NCBI GenBank assembly: GCA_050248495.1
Contig: JBFWSG010000016.1
Span: 1 to 64,000 of the forward strand
Source of the DNA: DASYDU01 sp050248495
GTDB taxonomy: Bacteria; Planctomycetota; Planctomycetia; Pirellulales; Lacipirellulaceae
Length of the DNA: 64,000 nucleotides
Direction: 5' to 3'
Below the pieces are notes generated by a model, which worked only from the letters and a program-made list of their open reading frames with translations, had not been told where the DNA came from and did not search any database. Positions within the stretch are counted from its first letter, which is position 1, and each line of letters begins with the position of its first letter. Shown in pieces: positions 8,926 through 18,546 of this stretch. A program made the position numbers and the translations under genes.

Positions 8926-9744
8926 ATGCCGAGCGCGGAATCTAACGAGGCGGTCTCGAAGCCGACGTTTCTCGCGCGGGCGGTGTATGCCGCCGAGCGG
9001 ATCGATCTGCGGCCGTTCGTCAAGTCGGCCCGCGTGATCGCTCAGCAAGCGGCCATCGTGCCGATCGAAGGTGGCGGAATCGCACTCTTGTATCGCTATG
9101 GCGCCGTGGTTTTCTTTGACGTGGCAACGGCGGATCAAGAGCGCTTCCTGCAAACTCTGTCGCCGCGATTGGAGCAGCCCTATGCCCAACGCGAAGCGGA
9201 AGAGTTGACGATTTCGGTCTCGGCCGACAACCGCGAGGGCGTGGAAGGCGGCCATACGGTGCTGCTGCGGGATGCAACGATCGAGCGGCTGCAGATCGTG
9301 GCCGCGGTGTTGGGAAAATCGGTGGCACTGGCTCAATACGAAACGGACGTCACCGCGACGTTCGACCACATTGAGCCGATCGCCGTCGAATTGGAGTCGA
9401 CCGGCCGCCCCGGGCGGGACGTGCGGCAGCTGCTTCGCCACATCGGTCGGGCGCTCCGCGACGAACACAAGATGGTCGCTCGCGCCGAAATCAGCGACCG
9501 GCCCGAGCTGCTCTGGGAACATCCGGAGCTGGAGCAGCTCTATTTGCGGCTGGAAGACGAGTTCGAGCTCAGCGAGCGCGCCGAAATTCTCGACCAGAAG
9601 CTGGAATTGATTTCGCGGACCGTCAGCACCACGCTCGACCTCGTGCAGACGCAACGGAGTCACCGCGTGGAATGGTATATCGTCGGGCTGATCGTGTTTG
9701 AAATTGGCCTGACGCTGTACGACTTCTTCATTCGCGCGCATTAG
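8926..9744 (+). CDS. RMD1/DUF155 family membrane protein
   Basis: 272 residues matching the RMD1/Sif2 (DUF155) family: an N-terminal alpha/beta part (YRYGAVVFFD), a coiled helical part (LYLRLEDEFELSERAEILDQKL) and a C-terminal membrane helix (WYIVGLIVFEIGLTLYDFF). Members are found from bacteria to mitochondria and their biochemical role is poorly known. The gene stands alone, divergent from the phosphoesterase gene. Confidence 0.82.
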   Translation: MPSAESNEAVSKPTFLARAVYAAERIDLRPFVKSARVIAQQAAIVPIEGGGIALLYRYGAVVFFDVATADQERFLQTLSPRLEQPYAQREAEELTISVSADNREGVEGGHTVLLRDATIERLQIVAAVLGKSVALAQYETDVTATFDHIEPIAVELESTGRPGRDVRQLLRHIGRALRDEHKMVARAEISDRPELLWEHPELEQLYLRLEDEFELSERAEILDQKLELISRTVSTTLDLVQTQRSHRVEWYIVGLIVFEIGLTLYDFFIRAH

Positions 9745-9942
9745 CCGCGCGCTGTGTGTGATTCGCGCGCCGTTTCGCATCGGCGACTGGCACGCGCTTT
9801 GCGTTTCTATCGCGGCATCGTGAAGTACGAATTCCGTCACGGTGCCTTCGAGCAATCGGTCGTTTGCGGTGCTTGTCTGCGACGCGACCAGGCTGCTCTT
9901 GCCGTGACCGATTCCGTCGTTTTAACGCTGAGGAGCATCGTC

Positions 9943-12003
9943 ATGTCACTTCGTGCCAATAGTCTGCGAAATCTGCTGCTAGATACGATTTCTTTCACGC
10001 TGTTGGTGTGGCTGGCCGCCGTGGCCTGGACTGCAATGGCTCAAGGCGCCGAGCCGCGAGTTGTGCACGTCGCCGACGCGGCGGCCGAGGAGCGGCCGTC
10101 GCGCGACCACATCGACAGCCGGCTGAACACCGATGACAAGTTGACGACCGGCGTCCCGACCGAGTCGGCCGAGGCGAAGCGACAGGCTTTGATGCTCGGC
10201 ATGAAGCTGCATGAGCGCGCGGAGGGCGAAATCCGCGTGGTCGACGTAGCGGCGACATCCCCAGCCTGGGACGCGGGCATCCGCCGCGGTGATCGGATTC
10301 GGTCGATCGACGGGATCGAGCCGAAGTCGCTGGCCGGCTGGGTCGAGGACGTTGGCAAGGTACTGAAGGATACCGAAGACGGGCATGGCATCGCGGCGGA
10401 AGTCGAGCGCGACGGCGAAACGCTGGCGCTGAGGATCAAGGTGCCGGTGTCGAAGGCGGCTGAAGTCCGCGACGCCCGGCAGGAGGAGCAGGCGATCGCT
10501 AAGATGCGGGCCGGCCAAGGCGGTCAGGGCGGCCAGCTTCCTCAAGGTCGTCCGAGCGGCGCTCCTGTTGGAGTTGGATATGACGCGACCGAGCGTGCAC
10601 CTTATGGCCCGGCCTACGGTGGCTGGGGCCTGGGCGGATTCTTCGGCGACGACGAAGCGCCCGCGAACGGCAACGGCGACGACCGCCTGGCCACCTCCGC
10701 CATCGCGCCTCTGATGGCCGTCGACCCGGCGGCCTTTGGCGGCAACGAAATCAGCGGCGGGCAGATCGGGATGGCCGGGTTCCAGGACACCGGGCAGGGC
10801 GTCAATGCAATGGTCGCGGTCCGCGGACTCCCGCAAGGGACCTATCAGGTCGGTATCCGCCCGAACGGCGAAACCGGCGGCGGTGGAAATCCGGATTTCG
10901 TCGGTCCCGATGTCGGGGCCGATGGCCAGTTCGGCCTTAATCCTGCGCTCGAGGGCACGGCCGACGGCTTCGATCGCGGCGGCGCCAACGCGAGTCGCGC
11001 TGGTGCAGCGAACGGCAACAATGGACGCGGGCCGAATGCCGATCAGCCGCAACCGAATCAACCGCAACCAAATCAGCTACAGCCAAATCAACAAGTGCCG
11101 AATCAACAGCAACCTGGCTTCGCACCGCCGGGCGGACAGATGCCGATCGTACCGCAAGGCGGCGCGGGAGCGCCTGCCGGCGGCGGAGCAGGGGGTGGCG
11201 CTGCACCGGCTGGCGCCGGCGCGTCGCTCGCCGATCCGCGTCACGCGGTTCTCGCTCAGCAGCTCGATCCGCAGCAGCTCGCGCAAGTGACCACGCGGCA
11301 ACCAGCGAACGTGGCCCAGCCCGCGGCGCAACAACGGCCGCAAAACAATGCGGCTGCTGCGCAGCGGAATAATAACGGCGCGGGACCTGCGGCAAACCCC
11401 TATGACCCGCGCGACCGAGCCGAGGCTCAGCGGCGGATGCAGAACGGCAACAACCCGCTCGGCAATGGCGTTGGCGCGCCAGGCTTCGCTTCGATCGGGA
11501 CGCTGCAGGTCGGCACGAATGGCAGCGGCCAGGTTCAGAACCGGCTCGAAGGCATGTCGGTCCGCAATCTCGCCGGCATGCAAGTGTTCGTACAGTCGAC
11601 TAATTTTCAAGGCGCGGGTGTGCAAGGCGGCGCTGGCGTTCAGGGAGTTGGCGGCGTTCAGCGAGGCAATGGCCTTCAAGGCGGCGCCGGAAACACGGCA
11701 GCGGCAGTCAACGCGCAGGCCGCGCGCAACCAGGCGGCCCGAAATCGCGCTGGGCAGCGGCAGACGCCAAACGGCCAGGCCGGCGAACAGTCGGGTCTTG
11801 CTCTTCCGGGCAACATCCCCGCTCGTGGAACCGAGGGCATCGTCGCCGTCGGCACCATCCAGCTCCGCAACCGCGGCAACAACGCTGGCGTGAATCCACA
11901 AGCGGGCGGCCAGCCGCAAGATGAGGCGACGCGCCGCGAGCAGGGCCGCAGTCAAATCTCCGACCCGGCGCAGGAATTCAATCCCTCGAGTCCGCTCAGG
12001 TGA
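9943..12003 (+). CDS. Secreted PDZ-domain protein with Gln/Asn/Pro/Gly-rich tail
   Basis: The ATG at 9943 has AGGAG seven bases before it; the open frame reaches 9754 without a better start. Residues 1-35 form a signal peptide or anchor (LLLDTISFTLLVWLAAVAWTA). A PDZ domain follows at about 80-160 (VVDVAATSPAWDAGIRRGDRIRSIDG). The remaining 500 residues are low complexity, with PQPNQ repeats, Gly/Ala runs and GAGVQGG-type repeats, and resemble an extended cell-surface linker. No catalytic domain is visible, so it is probably a scaffold rather than a protease. Confidence 0.75.
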   Translation: MSLRANSLRNLLLDTISFTLLVWLAAVAWTAMAQGAEPRVVHVADAAAEERPSRDHIDSRLNTDDKLTTGVPTESAEAKRQALMLGMKLHERAEGEIRVVDVAATSPAWDAGIRRGDRIRSIDGIEPKSLAGWVEDVGKVLKDTEDGHGIAAEVERDGETLALRIKVPVSKAAEVRDARQEEQAIAKMRAGQGGQGGQLPQGRPSGAPVGVGYDATERAPYGPAYGGWGLGGFFGDDEAPANGNGDDRLATSAIAPLMAVDPAAFGGNEISGGQIGMAGFQDTGQGVNAMVAVRGLPQGTYQVGIRPNGETGGGGNPDFVGPDVGADGQFGLNPALEGTADGFDRGGANASRAGAANGNNGRGPNADQPQPNQPQPNQLQPNQQVPNQQQPGFAPPGGQMPIVPQGGAGAPAGGGAGGGAAPAGAGASLADPRHAVLAQQLDPQQLAQVTTRQPANVAQPAAQQRPQNNAAAAQRNNNGAGPAANPYDPRDRAEAQRRMQNGNNPLGNGVGAPGFASIGTLQVGTNGSGQVQNRLEGMSVRNLAGMQVFVQSTNFQGAGVQGGAGVQGVGGVQRGNGLQGGAGNTAAAVNAQAARNQAARNRAGQRQTPNGQAGEQSGLALPGNIPARGTEGIVAVGTIQLRNRGNNAGVNPQAGGQPQDEATRREQGRSQISDPAQEFNPSSPLR
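11035..11115 (+). repeat. In-frame low-complexity repeat coding Pro-Gln-Pro-Asn-Gln units
   Basis: A run of near-identical 12-15 bp units (variants of CAACCGAATCAA) inside the PDZ protein gene encodes four to five PQPNQ-like units. Such tracts expand or contract by replication slippage, so length may differ between strains. Confidence 0.7.
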
Positions 12004-12132
12004 TTTCAACATGTTGATTTTGGCGGCGGGAAATGACTGGGCACGGATTTCAGGGTGCGTCAGGCTTGCGTTCGAGCGGATTTGTGTGTTCGATAGGGAC
12101 GCGATCCGCCCGTTCCAGCCTGCCGCCGCCTT

Positions 12133-12759
12133 ATGCCCAGCCCATTACCGCTGATTTACGTCGCCCGTCACGGTGAGACTGCCTGGAGCCGCACCGGCCA
12201 GCACACGGGCCTCACCGACCTGCCGCTCACCGCGCAGGGCGAAGCGGAAGCGCTGCAGCTCGGCGAGCGGCTCCGCGAACTTTCGTTTGCCCATGTGCTG
12301 GTCAGCCCGTTGCAGCGCGCTCGGCAAACGTGTGAGCTGGTCGGCCTGGGGAAGCAGGCGGAGATCGAGCCGGACCTCGTGGAATGGAATTATGGCGACT
12401 ACGAGGGAAAGCGGACGGCCGAGATTCGGGCCGAGCGGCCCGACTGGCAATTGTTCCGCGATGGCTGTCCTGGTGGTGAATCGGTGGCGCAGATCAGCGC
12501 TCGCGCCGATCGCGCGATAGCAAAATTGCGCGGGTTGAATCAAAACGTGATTCTCTTTTCCAGCGGCCACATTTCTCGCGTGCTCGCGGCCCGCTGGTTG
12601 GGCCTCGACGCGGATGCCGGCCGCTATTTCCTGCTCACCACGGCCAGCCTTAGCACGCTGGGGTACGAGCATAACTTGTCGGAGCCGGTGATTCGCTTGT
12701 GGAACGACAACTGGCGAGCGACCATGCCGGCGGATGATCGCCCGGCGGCCCGAGAGTAG
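12133..12759 (+). CDS. Histidine phosphatase (phosphoglycerate-mutase-like) family protein
   Basis: 208 residues. The phosphohistidine motif is RHGET with His13; Arg62 (PLQRAR), Glu84 (VEWNYGDYEG) and His146 (SSGHISR) complete the active site. The WNYGDYEG segment resembles alpha-ribazole phosphatase (CobC) and broad-specificity phosphatases more than cofactor-dependent phosphoglycerate mutase. Cytosolic. It lies 114 bp before pgi in the same direction, so a role in sugar-phosphate metabolism is possible but not shown. Confidence 0.85.
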   Translation: MPSPLPLIYVARHGETAWSRTGQHTGLTDLPLTAQGEAEALQLGERLRELSFAHVLVSPLQRARQTCELVGLGKQAEIEPDLVEWNYGDYEGKRTAEIRAERPDWQLFRDGCPGGESVAQISARADRAIAKLRGLNQNVILFSSGHISRVLAARWLGLDADAGRYFLLTTASLSTLGYEHNLSEPVIRLWNDNWRATMPADDRPAARE

Positions 12760-12784
12760 CCGCCGTCTACTGAACAAATCGCCA

Positions 12785-12817
12785 ATTCTCGCCCGCGGGC
12801 CGCCGAGCGGCGAGAAT
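12785..12817. promoter_or_regulatory. Perfect 9-bp inverted repeat in the pgi leader
   Basis: ATTCTCGCC at 12785-12793 and GGCGAGAAT at 12809-12817 are separated by a G/C-rich 15-base loop. There is no T tract after it, so a classical terminator is unlikely. It lies 56 bp before the pgi start and could act as a transcript-end hairpin for the phosphatase gene or a regulatory leader structure. Confidence 0.4.
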
Positions 12818-12873
12818 CGTTCGGACAGGCACCCCACACCAAGGCCCGCCGTCCGCACGAAAGGATCGATCGT

Positions 12874-14517
12874 ATGACCGCCGCCCATGCTCTCGCGTCG
12901 CGCCCCGCCTGGCAGGCCCTGGCCAAACACTACGGCGAATTGCAGCCGCTGCAGCTGCGCAAGCTCTTTGCCGACGATCCGGGACGGGCCGAGAGATTTA
13001 CCTGCGAAGCGGTCGGGCTGCTCGTCGACTATTCGAAGAACCGGATCACGGACGAAACGCGGAAGCTGCTCCTGTCGCTGGCCGATGAATGCGACTTGCG
13101 TGCGCACATCGACGCGATGTTCCGCGGCGAGAAAATCAACGTCACCGAGAATCGGGCCGTGCTGCACGTTGCGCTGCGGGCGCCGGAGGGGGCCACGATC
13201 GAAGTCGATGGCGTCAACGTTGTGCCCGAGGTACACGCGGTTCTCAAGAAGATGGCCGCTTTCTCGAACCGCCTCCGGAGCGGCGATTGGGTCGGCCATA
13301 CCGGCAAGCGGATCAAAAACGTCGTGAACATCGGCATCGGCGGCTCGGACCTTGGCCCCGTCATGGCGTACGAGGCGCTGAAGCACTACAGCGACCGCGG
13401 CCTTACGTTTCGCTTCGTCTCGAATGTCGACGGCACCGATTTCGCCGAGGCGACGCATGACCTAGATCCTGCCGAGACGCTGTTCATCGTGGCGTCGAAA
13501 ACGTTCACGACGCTCGAAACGATGACCAATGCCCAGACCGCCCGCGAATGGTCGCTCGCCGGGCTGGGCGGCGACATGAAGGCGGTGGCCAAGCATTTTG
13601 TCGCTGTCTCGACGAACGCGGAGAAGGTCGCGGCCTTCGGCATCGATACGGCGAACATGTTCGGGTTCTGGGATTGGGTGGGCGGCCGGTACTCGATGGA
13701 ATCGGCCATCGGTCTGTCGACAATGATCGCCATCGGGCCGGAAAACTTTCAGGCAATGCTCGCCGGCTTCCACGAGATGGACGAGCATTTCCGCACCGCG
13801 CCGTTCGAGCGCAACTTGCCGGTGCTGATGGGGCTGTTGGCCGTTTGGTACAACAATTTCTTCGGTTGCCAGACGATCGCAGTGCTGCCCTACGATCAAT
13901 ATTTGAAACGGTTCCCGGCCTATCTGCAGCAGCTCACGATGGAGAGCAACGGCAAGCAGACGACGCTCGCCGGAAAGCGCGTCGATTACCAGACCGGCCC
14001 GATTTTCTGGGGCGAGCCGGGCACCAATGGGCAGCATTCGTTCTATCAGTTGATCCATCAGGGTACGAAGTTGATTCCTTGCGACTTCATCGCCTTCGCC
14101 AAGTCGCTCAATCCGCTCGGCTCGCACCACGACATGCTCAATGCCAATGTGTTCGCGCAAGCCGAGGCGCTGGCGTTCGGCAAGACGGCCGACGAAGTGA
14201 AGAAGGAGGGCACGCCTGACTGGCTCGTGCCCCACCGCGTGTTTGAAGGGAACCGGCCGTCGAACACGATTCTGATCGACCGCCTCACCCCGTCAGTGCT
14301 CGGCAAGCTCGTGGCGCTCTACGAGCACAGCGTGTTCACGCAGGGCATCATCTGGAACATCGATTCGTTCGACCAGTGGGGCGTCGAGCTGGGCAAGGTG
14401 CTCGCGCAGCGGATCATTCCCGAACTGACCACAGCGGCCGAGCCGCAGCTCGCGCACGACAGCTCGACGAACGCCCTCATCCGCCGCTATCGAAATCTGA
14501 AGTCAGGGACCAAATGA
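12874..14517 (+). CDS. pgi: Glucose-6-phosphate isomerase
   Basis: 547 residues, full length for the enzyme that interconverts glucose 6-phosphate and fructose 6-phosphate. Both family signatures are visible: DWVGGRYSMESAIG and QWGVELGKVLAQRI, along with GIGGSDLGP and SKTFTTLETMTNA of the sugar-isomerase fold. Cytosolic. Its stop overlaps the start of the DUF1080 gene (ATGA), which implies cotranslation. Confidence 0.97.
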   Translation: MTAAHALASRPAWQALAKHYGELQPLQLRKLFADDPGRAERFTCEAVGLLVDYSKNRITDETRKLLLSLADECDLRAHIDAMFRGEKINVTENRAVLHVALRAPEGATIEVDGVNVVPEVHAVLKKMAAFSNRLRSGDWVGHTGKRIKNVVNIGIGGSDLGPVMAYEALKHYSDRGLTFRFVSNVDGTDFAEATHDLDPAETLFIVASKTFTTLETMTNAQTAREWSLAGLGGDMKAVAKHFVAVSTNAEKVAAFGIDTANMFGFWDWVGGRYSMESAIGLSTMIAIGPENFQAMLAGFHEMDEHFRTAPFERNLPVLMGLLAVWYNNFFGCQTIAVLPYDQYLKRFPAYLQQLTMESNGKQTTLAGKRVDYQTGPIFWGEPGTNGQHSFYQLIHQGTKLIPCDFIAFAKSLNPLGSHHDMLNANVFAQAEALAFGKTADEVKKEGTPDWLVPHRVFEGNRPSNTILIDRLTPSVLGKLVALYEHSVFTQGIIWNIDSFDQWGVELGKVLAQRIIPELTTAAEPQLAHDSSTNALIRRYRNLKSGTK

Positions 14518-15218
14518 ATTTCCATGCATTGATTTGTGCTTTTCTGTTCGCTCTCGCATCGCTGACGACCGCCGAGGAGAGGGCGATCGCGGACGAGCCG
14601 CCGCAGGGCTTTGTGGCCCTCTTCAACGGCAAAGATTTGAGTGGCTGGAAGGGTCTGGCCGCCGATCCGCCGCAACGAGCCAAGATGTCGTCCGAGGAGC
14701 TCGCCACCGCCCAAGCTCAGGCCGACGAGCGGATGCGCGAGCATTGGCACGTGGTCGACGGCGTGCTGGAGTTCGACGGCCAGGGGCACAGCCTGTGCAC
14801 GGCGCGCGACTACGGCGACTTCGAGCTGTACGTTGACTGGAAGATCACGCCGGCGGCCGACAGCGGCATCTACCTCCGCGGCAATCCGCAGGTGCAGATC
14901 TGGGATCCGTCGAACGACGCCCAGTGGCAGCACGGCGCCGACAAAGGCTCGGGGGGCCTGTGGAACAACAAAGAGCACGCGAACTCGCCGCTCGTGAAGG
15001 CCGATCGGCCGGCGGGGGAGTGGAACACGATGTTCATCCGCATGGTCGGCGACCGCGTCACCGTGCGACTCAACGACCAGCTGGTGGTCGAGAATGTGCC
15101 GCTCGAAAACTACTGGGAGCCGGGCAAACCGCTCCCCGCCACCGGCACGATCGAGCTGCAGAACCACGGCAACAAGCTGTGGTTTCGGAATATCTACGTG
15201 CGGGAGTTGGAGAAGTGA
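14514..15218 (+). CDS. Secreted DUF1080 (3-keto-disaccharide hydrolase-like) protein
   Basis: The start codon overlaps the pgi stop by 4 bp. The product has a signal peptide (FHALICAFLFALASLTTA) and one DUF1080 domain of concanavalin-like fold: GFVALFNGKDLSGW at the front, YGDFELYVDWKI and a C-terminal NHGNKLWFRNIYVREL, all typical. Some DUF1080 proteins cleave 3-ketoglycosides; many planctomycete copies have no tested activity. Full length at 234 residues. Confidence 0.85.
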   Translation: MNFHALICAFLFALASLTTAEERAIADEPPQGFVALFNGKDLSGWKGLAADPPQRAKMSSEELATAQAQADERMREHWHVVDGVLEFDGQGHSLCTARDYGDFELYVDWKITPAADSGIYLRGNPQVQIWDPSNDAQWQHGADKGSGGLWNNKEHANSPLVKADRPAGEWNTMFIRMVGDRVTVRLNDQLVVENVPLENYWEPGKPLPATGTIELQNHGNKLWFRNIYVRELEK

Positions 15219-15249
15219 GGCTGGATGCGCGATGCTGAATGCTCGATCG

Positions 15250-18200
15250 TCATCGGCATGGAATGGCGCGATTTGACTTGCGGGAGCGCAGCGGCAACGT
15301 GGATGCGATGCCGCAGAGGATCAGTAGCTCCGTTGAGGGCTCTGGAACCACTGGCGACGAGGCAATGCTTGCGGACCGCCATCCATAGGCGTTTCGCCAG
15401 GCGAGGTAGTCGCTCTGGTCGTACTTGCCGTCGAGATTGTTTCGCCAGAGCGTGTAGTCGGCGGCGTCGACCACCAGGTTGCCATCGAAGTCGCCAGGGA
15501 TAGTGGCGGTGAGGGTGACGGTTAGCGGTCCATCCCACTGCCAATCGATCGAATTCGAGCTGGGATAATTGGGGATATATACCATTAACGGCGAGCCGTC
15601 GGCGAGCGTCCCTTCGAGCACCTCGCTGAGATAGGAATGATTCCAATCGAGCTCGACGGTCGAGCCCGGCGCTAGCCCTGCGACCGGTTCGCCGCGGAGC
15701 CGGAACTCGGTGCCCGTCAGATGCACCGCGCTGCCGCCCTCGAGCTGGATCCTTCCCGGCCAGAATCCATCGTCAAGGATTTCGCCGAGCGTTCCTCCGG
15801 TGATTTGCACGCTGCTGCCGGCACGCACCACGATTTCGCGGACTTCTCCGCCAGAGATGTTTACGACGCTGCCTCGATGGGCCTCCAAGCCATAGCCAAT
15901 GGTTCCGCCCCGCACGTTGACCTCGGCGCCGAACAACGCGTCCATGTTTTCACCGATCGTGCCGCCGAGCACATTGACGCGGCCGCCGACGGCTTCAAAA
16001 TTCGCGCCAACCTCGCCACCGGCGACGGTTAGTTCGCTGCCCCAGCCGGCGGAGAAGTTGACGCCAACCTGTTGTCCAGCGGATAGCGTCAGCTTGGCTC
16101 CCGGCCGGAGTCCGCGCGGTTGCGGCAGTAGCGGAAGACTAATGCCTGGTAGAGGAATAAATCGTAATGCCGAAAGCTGCAGCGTGCCCGGCGCGAACCG
16201 GTCGCCCTCGCTGGAAGTGAATGCGAACGGTGTTCCGTCCGCGAGCACGCCGCTCAAGACGCTTCTCGCTGGTAGCTCGACAGCTGTAGCCGGTCCCCAC
16301 GAGTCGACAAAAACCGGTTCGCCGTCGATACGAAAGTCCACACCTGTGAGAATCGCTCGGCTCCCCTGGCTGACCTCAAATCCGTCGCCCAATCTGCCTC
16401 CGCGGATCTCGACCTGAGTACTACCGTCAGCGAGGATCCCGCCGCGGGTCTCGCCGGCCTCGATCGTCAGTGAGCCGTTGTAGAGATAAACGTCGTTCGT
16501 GATGACGCCGCCCCGGATGCCCATTGAACTGCCGCTCACGACGTAGATATATCCCGCCAACGAGCCGCCGGAGATATTCACTCTTCCCCCGTCGTAGGCG
16601 TACAAGCCGCCCTTGATCTGGCCGGCCGAAAGGTTGACGATCGCTCCGCGGCGGGCAGTCACCTGGTTGTTCACGTTGCCGCCCCGCAAGTTGATCACCG
16701 AACCCACCAGCGCGTTGATGCTGCCGATTTCGCCGCCGGCGACATTGACATAACTGCCCACAGCCTGAAAGCCTTCACCAATGCGGCCGCCGCTCATGCG
16801 TACGACGCTGCCCCAATCGGCTGTGAACTGGTCGCCAACGTCTCCGCCGTCATCGAGCTGGAGCGTCTGGCCGGAGCGCAGGCCTTTGGGCGCCGGATCA
16901 GTGGGCACTCTGAATAGCGCAGGGCCAGCGGCGGGAACGTTCGTCACCTGCAGTTTTAACGACCCAGGCGCGAAATACTGGTCCCCATTGTTGAAGGCGA
17001 AGGGTGTGCCATCGCTCAGCGTGCCGCTCAAGACGGCGAATTCGGGCAGGTCGAATTGCTGCTGAGCTCCGATGTTGGAGAGCGCCGCGATCGGTGTGCC
17101 GTTGAGCTTGAATTCGCCGCCTTCGACTTGAAACGAGCTGCCGGCGCTGGCCTGCATCCCGCGAGCGATTTTCCCACCGGCATAGACCACCTCGCTGCCC
17201 GGATGGGCAACGAACACCCAGCTCACGGTGCCGCCGCGCATTTCGAGGCGACTCCCCGGCGCGGCCTCGAAGTTGCTGCCGATGTTGCCATCCAAGAGCC
17301 GCAGCGTCGTGCCGCGATAGATCATCGCCTGCTCCCCTATGCTGCCGCCGTCCAGAGTGACCGTCGCGCCGACCGCTTCGAACCCATGGTCGATTATCCC
17401 GCCGACAATCGAAACGTTGCTGCCGGGTAGCGCGGTGAAGTTGGCGGGAGCGACGGCGCCCGATCGCAGGGTGAGCGATTGTCCGGTGCGCAGCCCTGCG
17501 GGTACGGGATCGACCGCGGTATCGAAGGCGCGGGGTTCGTTCGCCGGAACCGGCGCCAGCCGCAGCGAAACGCGATTGTCGGCAAAGTAATCGTGCACAG
17601 AACCAATTCGATTGGCGAGCGTCACGGGTGTTCCGTCGGCGAGGACTCCCGTCAGCATGCTGCCCAGGGGAAGTTCGACGCTTTGCGCGTATCCGCCCAG
17701 GCCGTCAATCGGCACGCCATCGAGCTGAAACTCGCCGCCGACGAGCGTCGCCGCGCCGCCGTTGGTGGCGTTGATCGGCCCATGGATGCCGCCAGCGATG
17801 TCGAGCTGACCATTCGAGCTGACGTGCAGCTCGCCTTCGATCCGGCCGCCCGTGACGCTTGCCAGGCTGTCGTCGATGATGAACCCGCCGCGGATCACGC
17901 CGCCCGACATCAGAAAGACGGAGCTGTGGGTGGCTCCGGTGCCATCGTAGTATCCCCAATAGCCCGAGCCGACCACGCCGCCGGACATTTGAACCAAGCT
18001 GCCGTTGGAAGCCCAGAGGCCGCGCGAAATTAGTCCCCCGCTGACGACCGCCAGCGCTCCCTCGGAGACGCTTAGACTGCCGCTCATGGTGGCGCCGCTC
18101 ATCGTGACCAAAGCGTCGACGGATCCACTCACGTCGCCCCAGAAGTTTCCGGCGACGAGGTTGATCGTTATCTGCGACCTCAGCGACAAACTGCGGCTGG

Positions 18201-18546
18201 TGTACAGTGTGCCAAACGGCTCCTCCTCGCTGCCGATCGACCCTCCCAAGAGATTGATCTCGAGGTTCTGGTAGAAGTTGCCAATGCTAACGGATGCCGG
18301 CAGCACGCCGCCGGGATAAAGGTTGAGCTGTGTATTGGCGCCGACGTAGCTCAACTCTTGGAGATTAGCCGGCGGGGAATCGATGATCGTCGTGAAGTCG
18401 GCGTGGACCGCACCGCATAGGAGCCATGCTTGGACCAGCACGAACAGCGCGGCGAGCCGCGGAATGCAGTGCCGCGAAGCTTGGGACCGAAGGGGGTCGA
18501 CAAGACGTGACTCCCGCGCCGGGCGATTCGCGCTGGTCGTATTCAT
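15250..18546 (-). CDS. Large secreted beta-helix-like protein with dockerin-like motif and PEP-CTERM signal
   Basis: About 1098 residues. A signal peptide (LAALFVLVQAWLLCGAVHA) is followed by dozens of short hydrophobic/glycine strands of the form xGGxIGxxF, xVNVxGGxIG, typical of a right-handed beta-helix. The order is repeated in three large modules, each opening with a PRGLRxGxxLxL segment and ending with FxLxGxPVxxL plus a LADGTPFAF stretch. Near the C terminus are a dockerin-like GDFDGNLVVDAADYTLWRNN pair and a PEP-CTERM tail (VPEPS, hydrophobic stretch, RSRK). Likely displayed at the cell surface; function unknown. Start at 18546 chosen to place the signal peptide; a frame reaches 18651. 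Confidence 0.72.
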   Translation of the reverse strand: MNTTSANRPARESRLVDPLRSQASRHCIPRLAALFVLVQAWLLCGAVHADFTTIIDSPPANLQELSYVGANTQLNLYPGGVLPASVSIGNFYQNLEINLLGGSIGSEEEPFGTLYTSRSLSLRSQITINLVAGNFWGDVSGSVDALVTMSGATMSGSLSVSEGALAVVSGGLISRGLWASNGSLVQMSGGVVGSGYWGYYDGTGATHSSVFLMSGGVIRGGFIIDDSLASVTGGRIEGELHVSSNGQLDIAGGIHGPINATNGGAATLVGGEFQLDGVPIDGLGGYAQSVELPLGSMLTGVLADGTPVTLANRIGSVHDYFADNRVSLRLAPVPANEPRAFDTAVDPVPAGLRTGQSLTLRSGAVAPANFTALPGSNVSIVGGIIDHGFEAVGATVTLDGGSIGEQAMIYRGTTLRLLDGNIGSNFEAAPGSRLEMRGGTVSWVFVAHPGSEVVYAGGKIARGMQASAGSSFQVEGGEFKLNGTPIAALSNIGAQQQFDLPEFAVLSGTLSDGTPFAFNNGDQYFAPGSLKLQVTNVPAAGPALFRVPTDPAPKGLRSGQTLQLDDGGDVGDQFTADWGSVVRMSGGRIGEGFQAVGSYVNVAGGEIGSINALVGSVINLRGGNVNNQVTARRGAIVNLSAGQIKGGLYAYDGGRVNISGGSLAGYIYVVSGSSMGIRGGVITNDVYLYNGSLTIEAGETRGGILADGSTQVEIRGGRLGDGFEVSQGSRAILTGVDFRIDGEPVFVDSWGPATAVELPARSVLSGVLADGTPFAFTSSEGDRFAPGTLQLSALRFIPLPGISLPLLPQPRGLRPGAKLTLSAGQQVGVNFSAGWGSELTVAGGEVGANFEAVGGRVNVLGGTIGENMDALFGAEVNVRGGTIGYGLEAHRGSVVNISGGEVREIVVRAGSSVQITGGTLGEILDDGFWPGRIQLEGGSAVHLTGTEFRLRGEPVAGLAPGSTVELDWNHSYLSEVLEGTLADGSPLMVYIPNYPSSNSIDWQWDGPLTVTLTATIPGDFDGNLVVDAADYTLWRNNLDGKYDQSDYLAWRNAYGWRSASIASSPVVPEPSTELLILCGIASTLPLRSRKSNRAIPCR

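Noticed and set aside
12145..13458. 437-residue minus-strand open frame opposite the phosphatase and pgi genes
   Set aside because: It spans two well-supported genes on the other strand, has no recognisable motif and has shadow-frame composition typical of high-GC DNA.
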